From Chamaecyparis obtusa (Eukaryota > Streptophyta > Pinopsida > Cupressales > Cupressaceae), in the NCBI GenBank assembly GCA_027943335.1, contig BSBK01000968.1, forward strand, positions 1 through 64,000: a stretch of 64,000 bases of DNA, given 5' to 3'. The position numbers and the translations under genes were made by a program. Positions 49,441 through 60,285 of this stretch are shown one piece after another; positions within the stretch are counted from its first letter, which is position 1, and every line of letters begins with the position of its first letter. Under the pieces are notes generated by a model. That model was not told the origin of the DNA and did no database searches. It saw nothing but the letters and a program-made list of their open reading frames with translations.

Positions 49441-52300
49441 AGAAAGTATCCATGCTCATGAAATACATATTAAAATGGGACTAAAAAAAACAAAACTCAA
49501 CCCTAAAGGGGAGACAAAAGAAATATATGCTATTGAAAGCACTTTTTCAAAAAAGCATCCTCTTGCAATCATGCTTATCACAACTTGGCAATTGGCAACA
49601 TGCCAAACCCTCCAGCAGTCCTCGATGGCAACTTTCCATTCTGGATTTGGCAACAACAAATGCCTTCTTGATTTGGCAATCATCTAATGAGGTAGGCACT
49701 TCAAACATACATTTTCATTTCATTTTGATAGCATTTGAGGTATTCGAGCTTTGTATTAGGGCACTATTGGATACATCTCTTGTCACTACAACTACATAGG
49801 ACACTGGTTCATTTCATTTTGTATTTTTTGAAACTAGTGAATCATGAATACGAATGTTATGTTCACTGTTGTTTCAATATGGCCTATGAAACCTTGCTAG
49901 GGCATCATTGATATTGACAATTGATGACTTTGTTTCCTCTGTTAAGGCACGACACTGTATTGAATGTTATATGTTTTCTCTACATTTGTATTTACTTTCT
50001 CTGAATATTGAAGGCATAGTTGTGGTTTCATGGCATCTCAGACTCTTTTGGTTGCATTCGAGGACATGGTTTGTATTTGGCAATGTGCTATTGCAACCCT
50101 AAGGCCCCTTTGCTCATGATCATGCCTCTGTATCTCTATTTTTTGATGTTGAACTATTGTTACTATAAAAAACCTGTGAACGGCAATGCTAGGGCATTAT
50201 CTCATATTTCCTTATTGTTTCAATAGGGCACGACACTGATAGTATTATGTTTCATTATTTTTTTTTCTTCATGCATGGCCTAAGCACATAACAGGTGTTG
50301 CTTGGTATTTTGAATACATTATTCACGTTACTATCTTTGTTGCAGAGGTGTGTGTTACTTGTATTTACGGCCCATTACTTTGATGTTTGATGCCAGTGAG
50401 GGTATCATGGCCCGAGCTCTATTGAAAATGCCGCCATTGGTAGCATTGACCCTGTGGCATCATATACATACACTGTTTCTATTATTTGCATGATAAACTA
50501 TTGAAAAAGCCCGAAAACACACTGTTCATCGAGGGCATCATAAATGTTGAATGTAAACATGGCTCTATTGTTTGATTAGCTCTACACCTATTTATCTTGG
50601 CACCATTTGATATGCTAAAATATGAATTTGCATCTTCCATATGTAATATTCCTATTGTTATTTCATATCCAGCCCACAAGCCTGGAACTAGGGCATTGCT
50701 GATTGGTATTGGGTGGCTACTGTTATTGTGAGATGCTTGTTGTTGATTTTGTATTCATATCTGCATTGCAGTGTGTCTTGGTGACCCGCATAAATTCACT
50801 TGATGTTTGCCACTTTCTTCACTGGCATAGCAACTCGCGGTACCATAAGATTCAAAGGTCCATGAACAATATCATATGTTGTCATCACACATTGAAAATG
50901 CCCTCCACAATGTTTATTGGCAAATTATACCAGCATAGGCTATGATGTTAATGCCTGTACTATCTTCTTCAATGTTTTGGTGGCTGTCCAGCCCATGAAT
51001 CAATGAAGTATGAATTACTTATGTTTTCTAGTGCTTATTCATTATTGCTATACATACTCATGATATCAATGATGCTGCATTATTTTCCTTTGACAATATC
51101 TAGCTTTGAACCTTGGCTTGTGAATTAATCTACTGCATGGTACCATATTGATTTTCATGCCTTCCTCTCTAGATTGATTAGCATAAACAATATTGTAGGC
51201 CTACATGTACCTCCCTAACTAGAAACCTGAGAACACATAGTATAGGCCTTTGCAATTTGCTCTTGCATGGTGTATTGTATTACTTAGATTGACAAGCCTA
51301 AGAATTGAAAAAATGTTATAGTGAGGGCATATTTGATGTTGCATGTCCATTTAATTAGCCTCTATTGATGGCGACACCAATTCATTATGTTTCCATGCCA
51401 GTGAGATATGTGCAACAACATTATCATTGTAAAAAAAAAACAAACTAGGCCACTATTTATACATTACCATTATGTATATGCCCCTATTATTGATTTTCAT
51501 ATTCCCATCTTCATGTAACCTTAGATGTGTGTATCAATGCCCTATGACTATCATTCTTTCATCTGTGCCTTCTCTGATTCTCTGCCTTTAATTGTGCCAT
51601 CATAAATATAATAGGCCCCAACAATGATTACATGTTTTGCCACTTAGGCTTTAGGACATAGAAATTCTCCTTTTGATTTATCATAAATTTCATATTATAG
51701 CATTAGTCATAAAATGCAGCTTGAAACATATGAATGCCTTTGCATGCAATGTATGAGTTTATCTTTAAGCATTTCTTCATTTTACCCTTTTCTGAGCTAG
51801 TGGATGTCTACCCTCAATAGTATTACATGAACATCTATGCAACAGAGTGCCCTATCTGATTTATAGATTTGTGTACTCTACCATTAGCTCTGTTCTATCC
51901 TTGATGCCATGAATCCCTCTATTTCTTTCTTATGCTCTTGATGCTAGTTCATCTGAATGTTCCCTATATGTACACACTATGTGTGCTATTGGCCCTTGAT
52001 GCAATCACCTGATAGGAAGCCTGGATTTTTTCCTATCATGATCTGCATCAAGGGCCCAGGTCATTCATGGAATCATTATGGATCAGCTCCCCTATCTCTA
52101 CACATGAAACAAACATGTCAGTGAAAACATGGTGCCTCTTTTGGTTCTTTGGATTGCTCTCATGCACATGCCCTGAGCACAACCTTTGTTAGAGGTGCAT
52201 GGATGAGTGTGTATATGCATTATTGTATTGTGATATCAAGCATGGTTTAGATCCATTGGATCTAACTCAATTCCTCTTCTTCTTTTGCAGGTTTGGGATC
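49440..52300. repeat. Non-coding block with recurrent AGGGCA(T/C) words
   Basis: AGGGCAT/AGGGCAC occurs near 49758, 49899, 50191, 50224, 50532, 50690 and 51324 (with AAGGCACGACACTG at 49944), and the complement near 50898, 51538 and 51848. AGGGCACGACACTG and AAGGCACGACACTG are extended matches. No protein frame is recognised. It could be sub-terminal DNA of the CACTA element or part of the long terminal region of element B. Confidence 0.45.
51991..52056. other. Nested 66-nt hairpin
   Basis: GGCCCTTGATGCA (51991-52003) pairs perfectly with TGCATCAAGGGCC (52044-52056). Inside it GATAGGAA (52011-52018) pairs perfectly with TTCCTATC (52030-52037). Small internal loops of 6-7 nt lie between the two helices. 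Confidence 0.85.
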
Positions 52301-52964
52301 ACGAGAGCACATTGGGTAGATAGAAGAATCAACAACTCATTACTAGGAAATGTCTGGTACCCCAATACCACCTCTTAATTAATGTATATTTACACTTATT
52401 AATTTATTTCTGGTAAAGGCTATGCTCACGGCCTGTGTGAGCCTAGATAGATATTCTTTCTTTTCATCTCTTTTACCTTCTGCTCAGTACAAAATGATAT
52501 AGATAGATGTATGTGTAGATGCAGATGCCATTCATTTCCTTTTCTTTTCCATGTATTGCAATGAAATGAACACAAATTTAATCCAGATCACCTACTAATG
52601 CAAACTAGGTTATTGTAGCTCATCTAGTAACTAGGCTTTCAAAATGTGTAAAAAATATGACAACATTCTGTTGACCTCTTTGGAGTGCTTTCCTGCTAAG
52701 CATCTAACCAACTACCTTGAAAATCCTTTGGGCACAAAGTTACTAACAGTTGACCATACTTCAACCAGAACAAAACTCCCTCTCCTTCCAAAACTGAACT
52801 AACTGCTTGACAACTACTTAGGCTTATTACTAACCAAACTGAACTCAACTGCAAGCTGAAAGCAAACTGAACTAGAACACTTGTGCTAGGCACTTAGGGA
52901 AAACTAAAAACCAAAACCATCTATCACTACTAGAAAATAGGGGAAAAATAAAAACTTTAGAAGC

Positions 52965-54070
52965 AAGCTTTGAGGTGAATCCCATTCACTGGAATGGGCA
53001 GCTCCTCTCCATCCATGCTTTCCAGCTGATAAGCATTATGGGCCTTGCATCCAATTACCACAAAAGGTCCAGTCTAGATTGCATCAAATTTGGTGTGTTT
53101 TCCTGGCTTATGCTTTGCTTCATCCCACCTGAGAACTAAATGTCCTTCCTTAAAGACTTTAGGTGTTGTCTTCTTGTCAAAAATTTTCTTAACCTAGGCA
53201 TGATGAGCCTCCAGGCCTTCAAATGCTATCTTTCTTGTCTCTTCTAATTCAATAAGTTCTGCCAACCTAACTTGCATAGCATCCTCCTGTATGAGATCAA
53301 TCTCTTTGATCAGACTCAGGGTAGGTAGCTCAGTAGACAAAGGAATACTAGCCTCTCTTCCATATACCAATGTGTAAGGTGAATTACTAGTAGCCCTCTT
53401 AGGAGTTATCATGTCATCCCACAAGGCTAACTTCAACTTACTATGCCAATCTCTCTGGTTTCCTTCTATGACTCTTCTGATTATTCTAAGTAAGTTCTTA
53501 TTAGTTGACTCTGCTTGGCCATTACCCTAAGGGTAATAATTAGAAGAAGTAATTAAAAATATTCCATGCTTGAGTGCCCACTCTAAAACCCTAGTTCCCA
53601 GGAAAGGCATAGCATTATCTGATACAATTGAATCAGGAGTACCAAATCTGGATACAATATCTTGATAAAAGTTCAACATAGAGGTCTCATTAGCTTCCTT
53701 TAGTGCTATTGCTTTTGTCCACTTAGTAAAGTAGTCTATTACAGTGAGTATCCATTTGTGCCCAACACTGGATGGTGGGTTCATAGGTCCAATAAAGTCT
53801 AGACCCCATTTTGAAAAAGGTTTCTCAACTTCAACAGGATGAAGGGGAAGTGCAGCCAGCTTTTATTTTCCAATAAACAAGGCACAATTTTTGCACTTTC
53901 TAACCCAATCAAAAGCATCCTGATACAAACTAGGCCAGTAATATCTAGCTCTTAGAATCTTAAGAGCAGTGGGTCTGGCAGCAAAGTACCCACTAGAACT
54001 CCCATCATGAAATTCCTTTAGTATTTTCTTAATTTGATCAGTTTCAACACATCTTAATAAAGCACCAGCA
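52965..54070 (-). pseudogene. Integrase of element B
   Basis: The zinc-binding region near 53900-54040 keeps one His (EFHDG) and both Cys (KCKNC), but the second His is Tyr (SSGYF), a C>T-type change. The core has Asp in GLDFIGPMNPPSSVG, Asp in SIVSDNAMPF and Glu in GNGQAESTNK, with a TAG just before GNG. The C-terminal part is at 53194-53436 (DDMITPKRATSNSPYTLVYG) and after a stop (DKKTTPKVFKEGHLVLRW, GPFVVIGCKAHNAYQLESMD) to a stop near 52965. No chromodomain follows. Confidence 0.88.
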
Positions 54071-54330
54071 TGATCTCTTCTATAAAGGACATTATCAATA
54101 ACAACAAAAGGAATAGCCTGGAGTCTATAGGACCTTCTTTTACTTCTCCCAAGGTTTTGAGGACACTAGCCAGTGGCAAGATAGCACTTCATTTCTGTTA
54201 TCCAACTTGAGTTCTGTCTAGCTTCCTGACTTATCAAAACTACTTCTTCCTCATGCTGGTCTACATCTATTGTTTTCTCATTAAGTTGTTCACATAGTCC
54301 TTTTCCTCTAACCAGTTTGGTCACCTTGAT

Positions 54331-54825
54331 CTATACATCATATTCCATAACCTTGGTGACCCAGCTAACTCTCTTATGACTTAGGTCTTTGTTCAATAGA
54401 AAGTCCTTTATGAAAGGATGTGCAACCATTAGGTGCACTGTATTGTTAGACAATAGATGTCTAAACTTCTTTAGACTTCTCACAATGGCCAAAACATGTT
54501 TTTCTACAGGCAAATAATTTATCTCATAGCCATCTAGGCCCTGACTATAAAAAGCTACTGGCTGTTCTTGGTTCTCAGCATTATGTTGAACTAAAATTGC
54601 AGAAATGCTATCTTTATCCCCAAAGGCATATAATATAAAATCTTTAGAAAAGTTAGGATTTACCAATGTAGGAGTAGATGCAATTGCTTCCTTGATTTCT
54701 TCAAAGCTCCTTTTTCCTTCACTTGTCCAATGAAAACTTGCATTCTTTTTGAGCATCTGAGTCTTAGGCTTCAAGAGTGCAACAACATTTGGGATAAATC
54801 TTCTTAAAAAGTTGATCCTTCCCAA
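54331..54825 (-). pseudogene. RNase H of element B
   Basis: This open stretch of about 160 residues follows RT after one TAG (LQSFLG position). It contains INFLRRFIPNVVALLKP, FILYAFGDKDSISAILVQHN (the first catalytic Asp position reads F-G-D), QPVAFYSQGLDGYEINYLPV, EKHVLAIVRSLKKFRHLL and SHKRVSWVTKVMEYDV. This is the ordinary gypsy RNase H, additional to the aRNH upstream. Confidence 0.88.
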
Positions 54826-54831
54826 GAAACT

Positions 54832-55836
54832 CTATAGTCCCTTCTTGTGAGCTGGCAGGGGGAGAGCTAGGATGGCCTTCACCCTCTCAGGATCAATAGT
54901 TGTTCCCTTTTTGGAGACAATGTGTCCCAATAATCTCCCCTTGTGAACAACAAAAATACATTTCTTTGGATTCAATGAGACTCCAAACTCTCTGCATCTT
55001 TCAAAAATCTTTCTACAGTGTATCAAGTGGTCCTCTGTGTCCTTTGAAAAAATGGTTATATCATCCAGATATACCAGAACAAATATATTCATTAAGCCAG
55101 CAAAAACCATCTCCATGGCTTTCTAGAATGTGGCACCAACATTTGATAACCCAAATGGCATCTTTCTATATGCCATGGTGCCCCATTTGGTAGTGAAAGC
55201 TATCTTGTATTGATCTTCTTCTCTTACCAAGACCTGGTTATAACCAAAAAAGCCATCTAAAAAATAAAACTTGTCAGATCCAGAAACATACTGTAAAATC
55301 TGCTCCATAGATGGTAATGGGTGATGGTCCTTTAGGGAAGCCCTATTAAGATCTCTGAAATCTACACACAGTCAAATCTCACCATTCTTCTTCCTAACTG
55401 GCACTAAGTTTGAAACCTAGGAGGTATGCTTAATAGGGAAGATAATATTAGCTTGAATCATTTTTCTCAACTCTTCTTTCATTAGGACCTCTAAGTTGGG
55501 ATTAATAGGCCTTTGTTTTTGCCTTACAGGCTTGTCTTGGGGCTCTAGTTCAATGGTGTGTTGGGCTAGATGAGGATCAAATCCCTTCAAATCATAGTAT
55601 TCCCAAGAAAATACATCACTAAACTCCTGGCATAATGAAACAAAGGCTTGTGTTTTAGAATGAGTGCATACCTTTCCTAACTTGAGAAATTTGTTTTTGA
55701 GGACCTCCACAGACTGGTAGTGTTCTTCTTTAACTGTCATACTAGCCTTGTCACCTCTGAGTTGATCATCAAAATTGAATACAAACTCAAGTGTGACCAA
55801 TCCTTTAGGCAATCTATTGCTTTTCAACAGTAACAT
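54832..55836 (-). pseudogene. Reverse transcriptase of element B
   Basis: The N-terminal part HTIELEPQDKPVRQKQRPIN and LMKEELRKMIQANIIFPIKH ends in TAG (expected Trp). VSNLVPVRKKNGEI and CVDFRDLNRA follow, then KFYFLDGFFGYNQV, KIAFTTKWGTMAYRKMPFGL, TAG (expected Gln), and FVLVYLDDITIFSKDTEDH with the YLDD catalytic box at about 55055. It ends RLLGHIVSKKGTTIDPERVK. The family order is complete and the breaks are single nonsense codons. Confidence 0.92.
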
Positions 55837-55866
55837 TTGATCATCATATTGATGAGCATGCTTGTT

Positions 55867-56420
55867 CTAGTTCACTCTAGAAAATTCAGCCTCTTCAATA
55901 AGAAAACTAACAATCTGTTCATCATTTTCAAAAACTTGCCAACTTACTTGATTATTTGGTATAGATGGTCTCACCAACACCTTTACATGCTGAGAATTAG
56001 GATCTGAGACACCCTTTGGAATTTCATATTCTACTCCTAAGGCAGCCAACTTGTCTGCTTGAGTATTCTGATTTTTGGGAACATCAACTAAATTGAAGGC
56101 ACAAAATCCTTCTATCAGGTCCCAGACTTTGTGTTTATACATCTTCAATGTGTCACACTTTGTGAGATTAGTGCCATGGATTTGATTGACCACTAACTTT
56201 CACCAGTCACTTTTAGGTTCTTGATTCCTCTTTGTCTTGCCCATTCCAAACCATGTATCAATGCCTCATACTCTACTGTATTATTGGTACAGCTGAAAGA
56301 AAAATGTACAGCAGAATAATATTTTTCTCCCTCTCGAGAAATCAGGACATCACCTCCACCTGAGCCCACTTTACTTTTGGCCCCATCAAAGGAAAGTTTC
56401 CACAAATCATCATCATGGTT
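55867..56420 (-). pseudogene. Additional plant-type RNase H (aRNH) of element B, located before RT
   Basis: DLWKLSFDGAKSKVGSGGGD (first Asp), NNTVEYEALIHGLEWARQRG (Glu), IKNLKVTGES (GDS position, Asp replaced by Glu), a one-base frameshift, then VVNQIHG and LVDVPKNQNTQADKLAALG (final Asp) define an archaeal/plant-type RNase H. Such a second RNase H characterises Tat-lineage retrotransposons. Here it lies between protease and RT, joined to the protease end in the open frame 56193-56897. Confidence 0.88.
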
Positions 56421-56689
56421 GGTAGAATTTTTGTTCTCCTTTTTAATCAATTCTGGCATCACAATATCTCCTTCATGAATGATAAATGTTCCAATGCCAG
56501 CCACATCTATATTTCTAAAAGGATCCTCATTTTCTAAATTGTTTTCAGCCCACTCATCTAGTGCTATGTCAAGAAAATTTCTATCACTGATCTCAGGCTT
56601 AGAATCAATTGATTCTTGATCATGATACATCAAATTAGCATTTACAAGGCTTGGGGTGTATGGTTCAACATGGATTTTTGCAAAAGGCT

Positions 56690-57075
56690 CAGACCTAATC
56701 CTGACCTTAGCTCCATATCTTGTCTTAAAATATAAGTGAGGCCAATTAGCTGAGAGATATCCCCCTATCCTAGCAATGAAATCTCTACTCAAACAAATAG
56801 CAAAAAGAGGAGGCAAATCAATAACATAGACATCTTGAGGGATGGAAAAGGTAGGGAATTCATGAAGAGTGAGGCTCAGGTCTTTAATAATTCCCAAGGT
56901 ATTGACTGATGACCCATCAAGTTAGACAACATGCTTATTTAATGGCTCATAGGGTAACTCTAATAAATCTGCCAACTATTTGGAGATCACAGAACTACTA
57001 GCTCCTGAATCTATCATGCAGTTATGGATCAAATGATTTCCAACAATAAGAGTTAGATAGAAAGGAGGAGGCTTA
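56690..57075 (-). pseudogene. Aspartic protease of element B
   Basis: LTLIVGNHLIHNCMIDSGAS contains the catalytic D-S-G-A motif at about 57005-57020, followed by SSVISK, a TAG, LADLLELPYEPLNKHVV, a TAA, LDGSS, then GIIKDLSLTLHEFPTF and VYVIDLPPLFAICLSRDFIA. Unlike element A, the active-site triad is intact, but two stops interrupt the frame. Confidence 0.82.
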
Positions 57076-57958
57076 ACCTGAGAAAAAACAGCTGGCTATG
57101 AACTACTCTCTTCCTTTTGCTGATCTTCTTGAGGGGTTCCAACCATCAAGACCTTAGGCTGCTCCAAACTAGTTCCTTGGCTTGATGAGATCTTAGCCAA
57201 TTCATTCATCATCAACTCCTTTTGTCTAGGGATTGCCAGAGTGTCAATCAAAGGAACATTGATTGATGTCTTCTTCATTTGTTCTACTATATTGAAAGAG
57301 CCCAAATTCACCTTAGGTTGCCCCTTTGGAACAACAGTATTAGCTTGTGTAGGCACCAACTGAGTAGTCAGCTTAGCTGGTTCCTTTGTTTCTTTTGATT
57401 GATCTATAGTGAAACTTGAATTGGCTTAGGTGGTAGATTCTTAATAGGATCTGACTGACTGGTAGAGGCCACTTGCTCTGCCTCTAAATCCTTCTTCTTA
57501 GATCTTGTATTGGCTGCAATAGGAGTGCGGGTTGAATTGTCATTAGGTGAAGATATCACTCCACAAAATCCTTCTTTTTGAAAGTTCATCAATGCTGCCT
57601 CAGGAGCCTAGATTTTGTTTGTAGTAATAGCTAGATCCTGCTGGATTCCTGGTTGTTGAACCATCTCCTGTGGCATCATCACATTGTTCTACACCATGAG
57701 GGCCTGTGCATAGCCACTTGGACACATCCCTTGGATATGTTGCTGATTGCAAGAGCAGCACCATTGGTAATCTTGTGCCATGTTATTCTAGGCTACATGC
57801 ACCAATTTCCTAGAAGCACTAGGGATGTTAGGGTTATAAGGCTGGCTGGTCTTTTGGTTATAACTTCTTGCTTGACCTTGCTGGCCTTGTTGGTATTGGG
57901 GCTTGTTCTACTGGTAATGATTTTGATAGGGCTGCTAGTAAGGTTGCTAATAGGCTTG

Positions 57959-59047
57959 CTAGTAAGGCTGGGACTGTTGCTTCTTTAGACTAACTAGCTC
58001 ATTAGTAACTATTTGCAAGGCCTTTTTAATCTCAGTCAGCTCTTGGGATTGATTCACAACTGGGTTGGCAACTTGTTGAGGGGGAGCTAGGAGAGGTGGG
58101 ATAGATGCCAGGGCTGGAATTACTTCAAGAACAGGATGAAGCTCTAGAAAAATAGGCATTGGAGGCCTTGGGGCTATCTTCCCAGCTTGGATTAGATTGT
58201 TCTCAGCTCTTATAGCAAGGTCAAAAGCTGCTGGTAGATTATTCCCACCCATTGATTGGATCATAATAGAGATATCACTATTGAGGGCTCTCAAATAATA
58301 TAGGAAGGCATGTTGACTAGATGGCCTAATGGTAGCTGGTATTCTTTGCCAAGTTCTTTCAAATCTGAAGTTAAAATCCATCATATATTCCTGAGGTTCC
58401 CGTTTGATAGTAGTTAGGTGCTCAACTAATGATAGATGGTCTAACTTATCTTCAAACTGATTGGTCAAGGATTGCCCTAATGCATCCCAATCAGCAATAG
58501 AGCCAACTGGAAAACTTCTAAACCATTGCAATGCCTTGCCTTTAAAAGAGGCTGCCAACAATCTCACAACAACATTAGCTTGAGTAATATGATGCAGGCC
58601 ACAAAGGGATGCCACATCTCTTATGTGCTCAATGGCTGATGTTTGATCTTCTCCTATAAAGGTAGGCAGACTTTTAAGGGTTGAGATAGGTATATCATCA
58701 TGCTGCTGCAAATTTAGAGGGCTACCTTGATTAAAAGCTACAAAAGGATGTACTCTAGGCTGAGCCATTGGTGGATTTAAGGGAGCTTGAGATACTGGGA
58801 CTTGAGTAACCGAAGCTTGGGTTACTGGCACTTGAACTGTTGGTGTTTCTTGAATAGGTAACATAACGTGTAAAGATTGGGCTGGTGAAACACTTGTAGG
58901 AATGTAAGTAGGCTCAAGGGTGGGATTGGGAGTAAGATTTGCAGTTTTTGATGCACTAGCTTGGGCTGCTTTAGACTTCTTCTTGACAGATGGTAGCTCT
59001 GCATAGATGAAAGGATTCTTACTCTGCCTAGTTGGAATTCCACTCAT
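57959..59047 (-). CDS. Gag of element B
   Basis: An open frame of 362 residues starting MSGIPTRQSKNPFIYAEL. The N-terminal 120 residues are rich in Ala, Pro, Thr and Gln. The capsid-like region follows: STLKSLPTFIGEDQTSAIEH, GKALQWFRSF, DWDALGQSLTNQF, EYMMDFNFRFERTW and AFLYYLRALN. It ends with a short coiled-coil-like tail (LTEIKKALQIVTNELVSLKK). The same frame continues beyond the stop as a Gln/Tyr-rich region with several CAG>TAG stops and a cysteine cluster (CCSCNQQHIQGMC), so the original Gag was longer, to about 57404. It forms the particle shell. Confidence 0.88.
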   Translation of the reverse strand: MSGIPTRQSKNPFIYAELPSVKKKSKAAQASASKTANLTPNPTLEPTYIPTSVSPAQSLHVMLPIQETPTVQVPVTQASVTQVPVSQAPLNPPMAQPRVHPFVAFNQGSPLNLQQHDDIPISTLKSLPTFIGEDQTSAIEHIRDVASLCGLHHITQANVVVRLLAASFKGKALQWFRSFPVGSIADWDALGQSLTNQFEDKLDHLSLVEHLTTIKREPQEYMMDFNFRFERTWQRIPATIRPSSQHAFLYYLRALNSDISIMIQSMGGNNLPAAFDLAIRAENNLIQAGKIAPRPPMPIFLELHPVLEVIPALASIPPLLAPPQQVANPVVNQSQELTEIKKALQIVTNELVSLKKQQSQPY

Positions 59048-59050
59048 AAG

Positions 59051-59695
59051 CTTATATACTAATCTGCATAAAAAACCATTAGAGTCACCAGGTATGACTT
59101 CAAAATACTGTCACTGCTCATACCTGTGTGCTAGAAAGTAGTCACACTTCTGTGAATCATTACATTCAAGAACACTCAAGAATGAGGTCTCAAATAGTGA
59201 TTCACAGGTCTCTATTCGTGGAGTGCAGGGGTACACCAAGAAATGAGAGATTCAAAGATGAATAGCAAGCATGCTAATCTCCATGATCATCAAGTTATTG
59301 CATGCAAATGAAACTAGTCTAGATGATAACAATGCAAGAAATAAACTATTCTATTGAAATGAATGCTTATACAATGTTAATCTATGAAAGGAAACATGAA
59401 TTTAAACTATTATGTGAATGCAATATTAATCTAAACTATGGATTTCCATAAGGCATGAGAGAAGAAGACAAAAAGAAAGAAGTCTCAAATATCCAAGCTC
59501 CAAATGTGCTCAAAAGCTTCTTCCAAGATTGCTCTCCAAACCTGTAGTATAACAATAACATGAAAATTTTGGGATCTGAAATGAGAAGGAGAGGGCTCCT
59601 TATATAGGAAAATGTGGAGGAGAATGCATCCTCAAGAGCAATGTGGGATAAATCCAAAAAGAGGAAATAAAGCTCATTTTTTAGAAAGTGTGGAG
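59051..59695. other. Leader side of element B, non-coding
   Basis: On the minus strand a pyrimidine tract and TTTTTTATGCAG precede the Gag ATG by about 20 bases and could be a splice acceptor. No primer-binding site or LTR boundary could be recognised. Confidence 0.4.
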
Positions 59696-59696
59696 A

Positions 59697-60285
59697 AAAA
59701 AGGGATTTTATTTATTTTTAATTATGTGTTTCCCTTTTTTCATCACAAAGAGCTTTAAGAGGATTTTTTATTTATTTAAAAGAATGATTCTCTATTAATT
59801 AAATAAGATAACATTATTTAATTAAAAGAGAGATATCATTCTAAATAAGATAAAATCATTTAATTAAAAAAGATTTTAATTAAATAAATTTATTTCATTT
59901 TAAAAGATATTTCTTTCAATTAAATAAAGTTATTTTATTTATTTAAGAGGGAATATTTCTTTCAATTAAATAAAATTATTCAAAGATTCAGGAAATGGAT
60001 TTTTGTTTTGTTTTTATTTGATTTATTTCCTTTTCCATCACAAATTTTGCTTTAAGTGGGGATTTTATTTATTTAAAAGAGGAATTATCTTTTAAATAAA
60101 TAAGATAAGTTTATTTAATAAAAAGAAGAATATTTAATTAAATAAGATAAAATCATTCAATTAAAAGGGGTTTTAATTAAATAAGATTATTTTATTTAAG
60201 ATATTTCTTTTAATTAAATAAGCCTATTTTATTTATTTAAAAGAGAATATTTCTTTTAATTAAATAAAATTATTGATGAAATGAT
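59697..60285. repeat. ~297-bp tandem duplication, AT-rich, TTAATTAAATAA motif
   Basis: The two units align from CCTTTTTTCATCACAAAGAGCTTTAAG (59735, read in parts) and CCTTTTCCATCACAAATTTTGCTTTAAG (60032), and then share TTTTATTTATTTAAAAGA, TTAATTAAATAAGAT and TTTCTTT(C/T)AATTAAATAAA in the same order. The period is about 297 bp. Confidence 0.75.

Larger units (their letters stand above)
52960..59050 (-). mobile_element. Ty3/gypsy element B (Tat-like), internal region
   Basis: Minus-strand order is Gag, protease, an extra plant-type RNase H (aRNH), RT, RNase H, integrase. RT motifs (VYLDDITIFS, MPFGLSNVGATF) and the absence of a chromodomain fit the Tat/Athila side of Ty3/gypsy. The position of aRNH before RT is unusual. 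LTRs were not identified. Gag is still open, but Pol has many TAG stops. Confidence 0.88.

Noticed and set aside
52926..52945. CACTACTAGAAAATAGGGG, a sequence resembling a CACTA transposon terminus
   Set aside because: It would be the left end of an element extending right, but that region is uninterrupted element B integrase. No TAGTG partner or 3-bp duplication fits.
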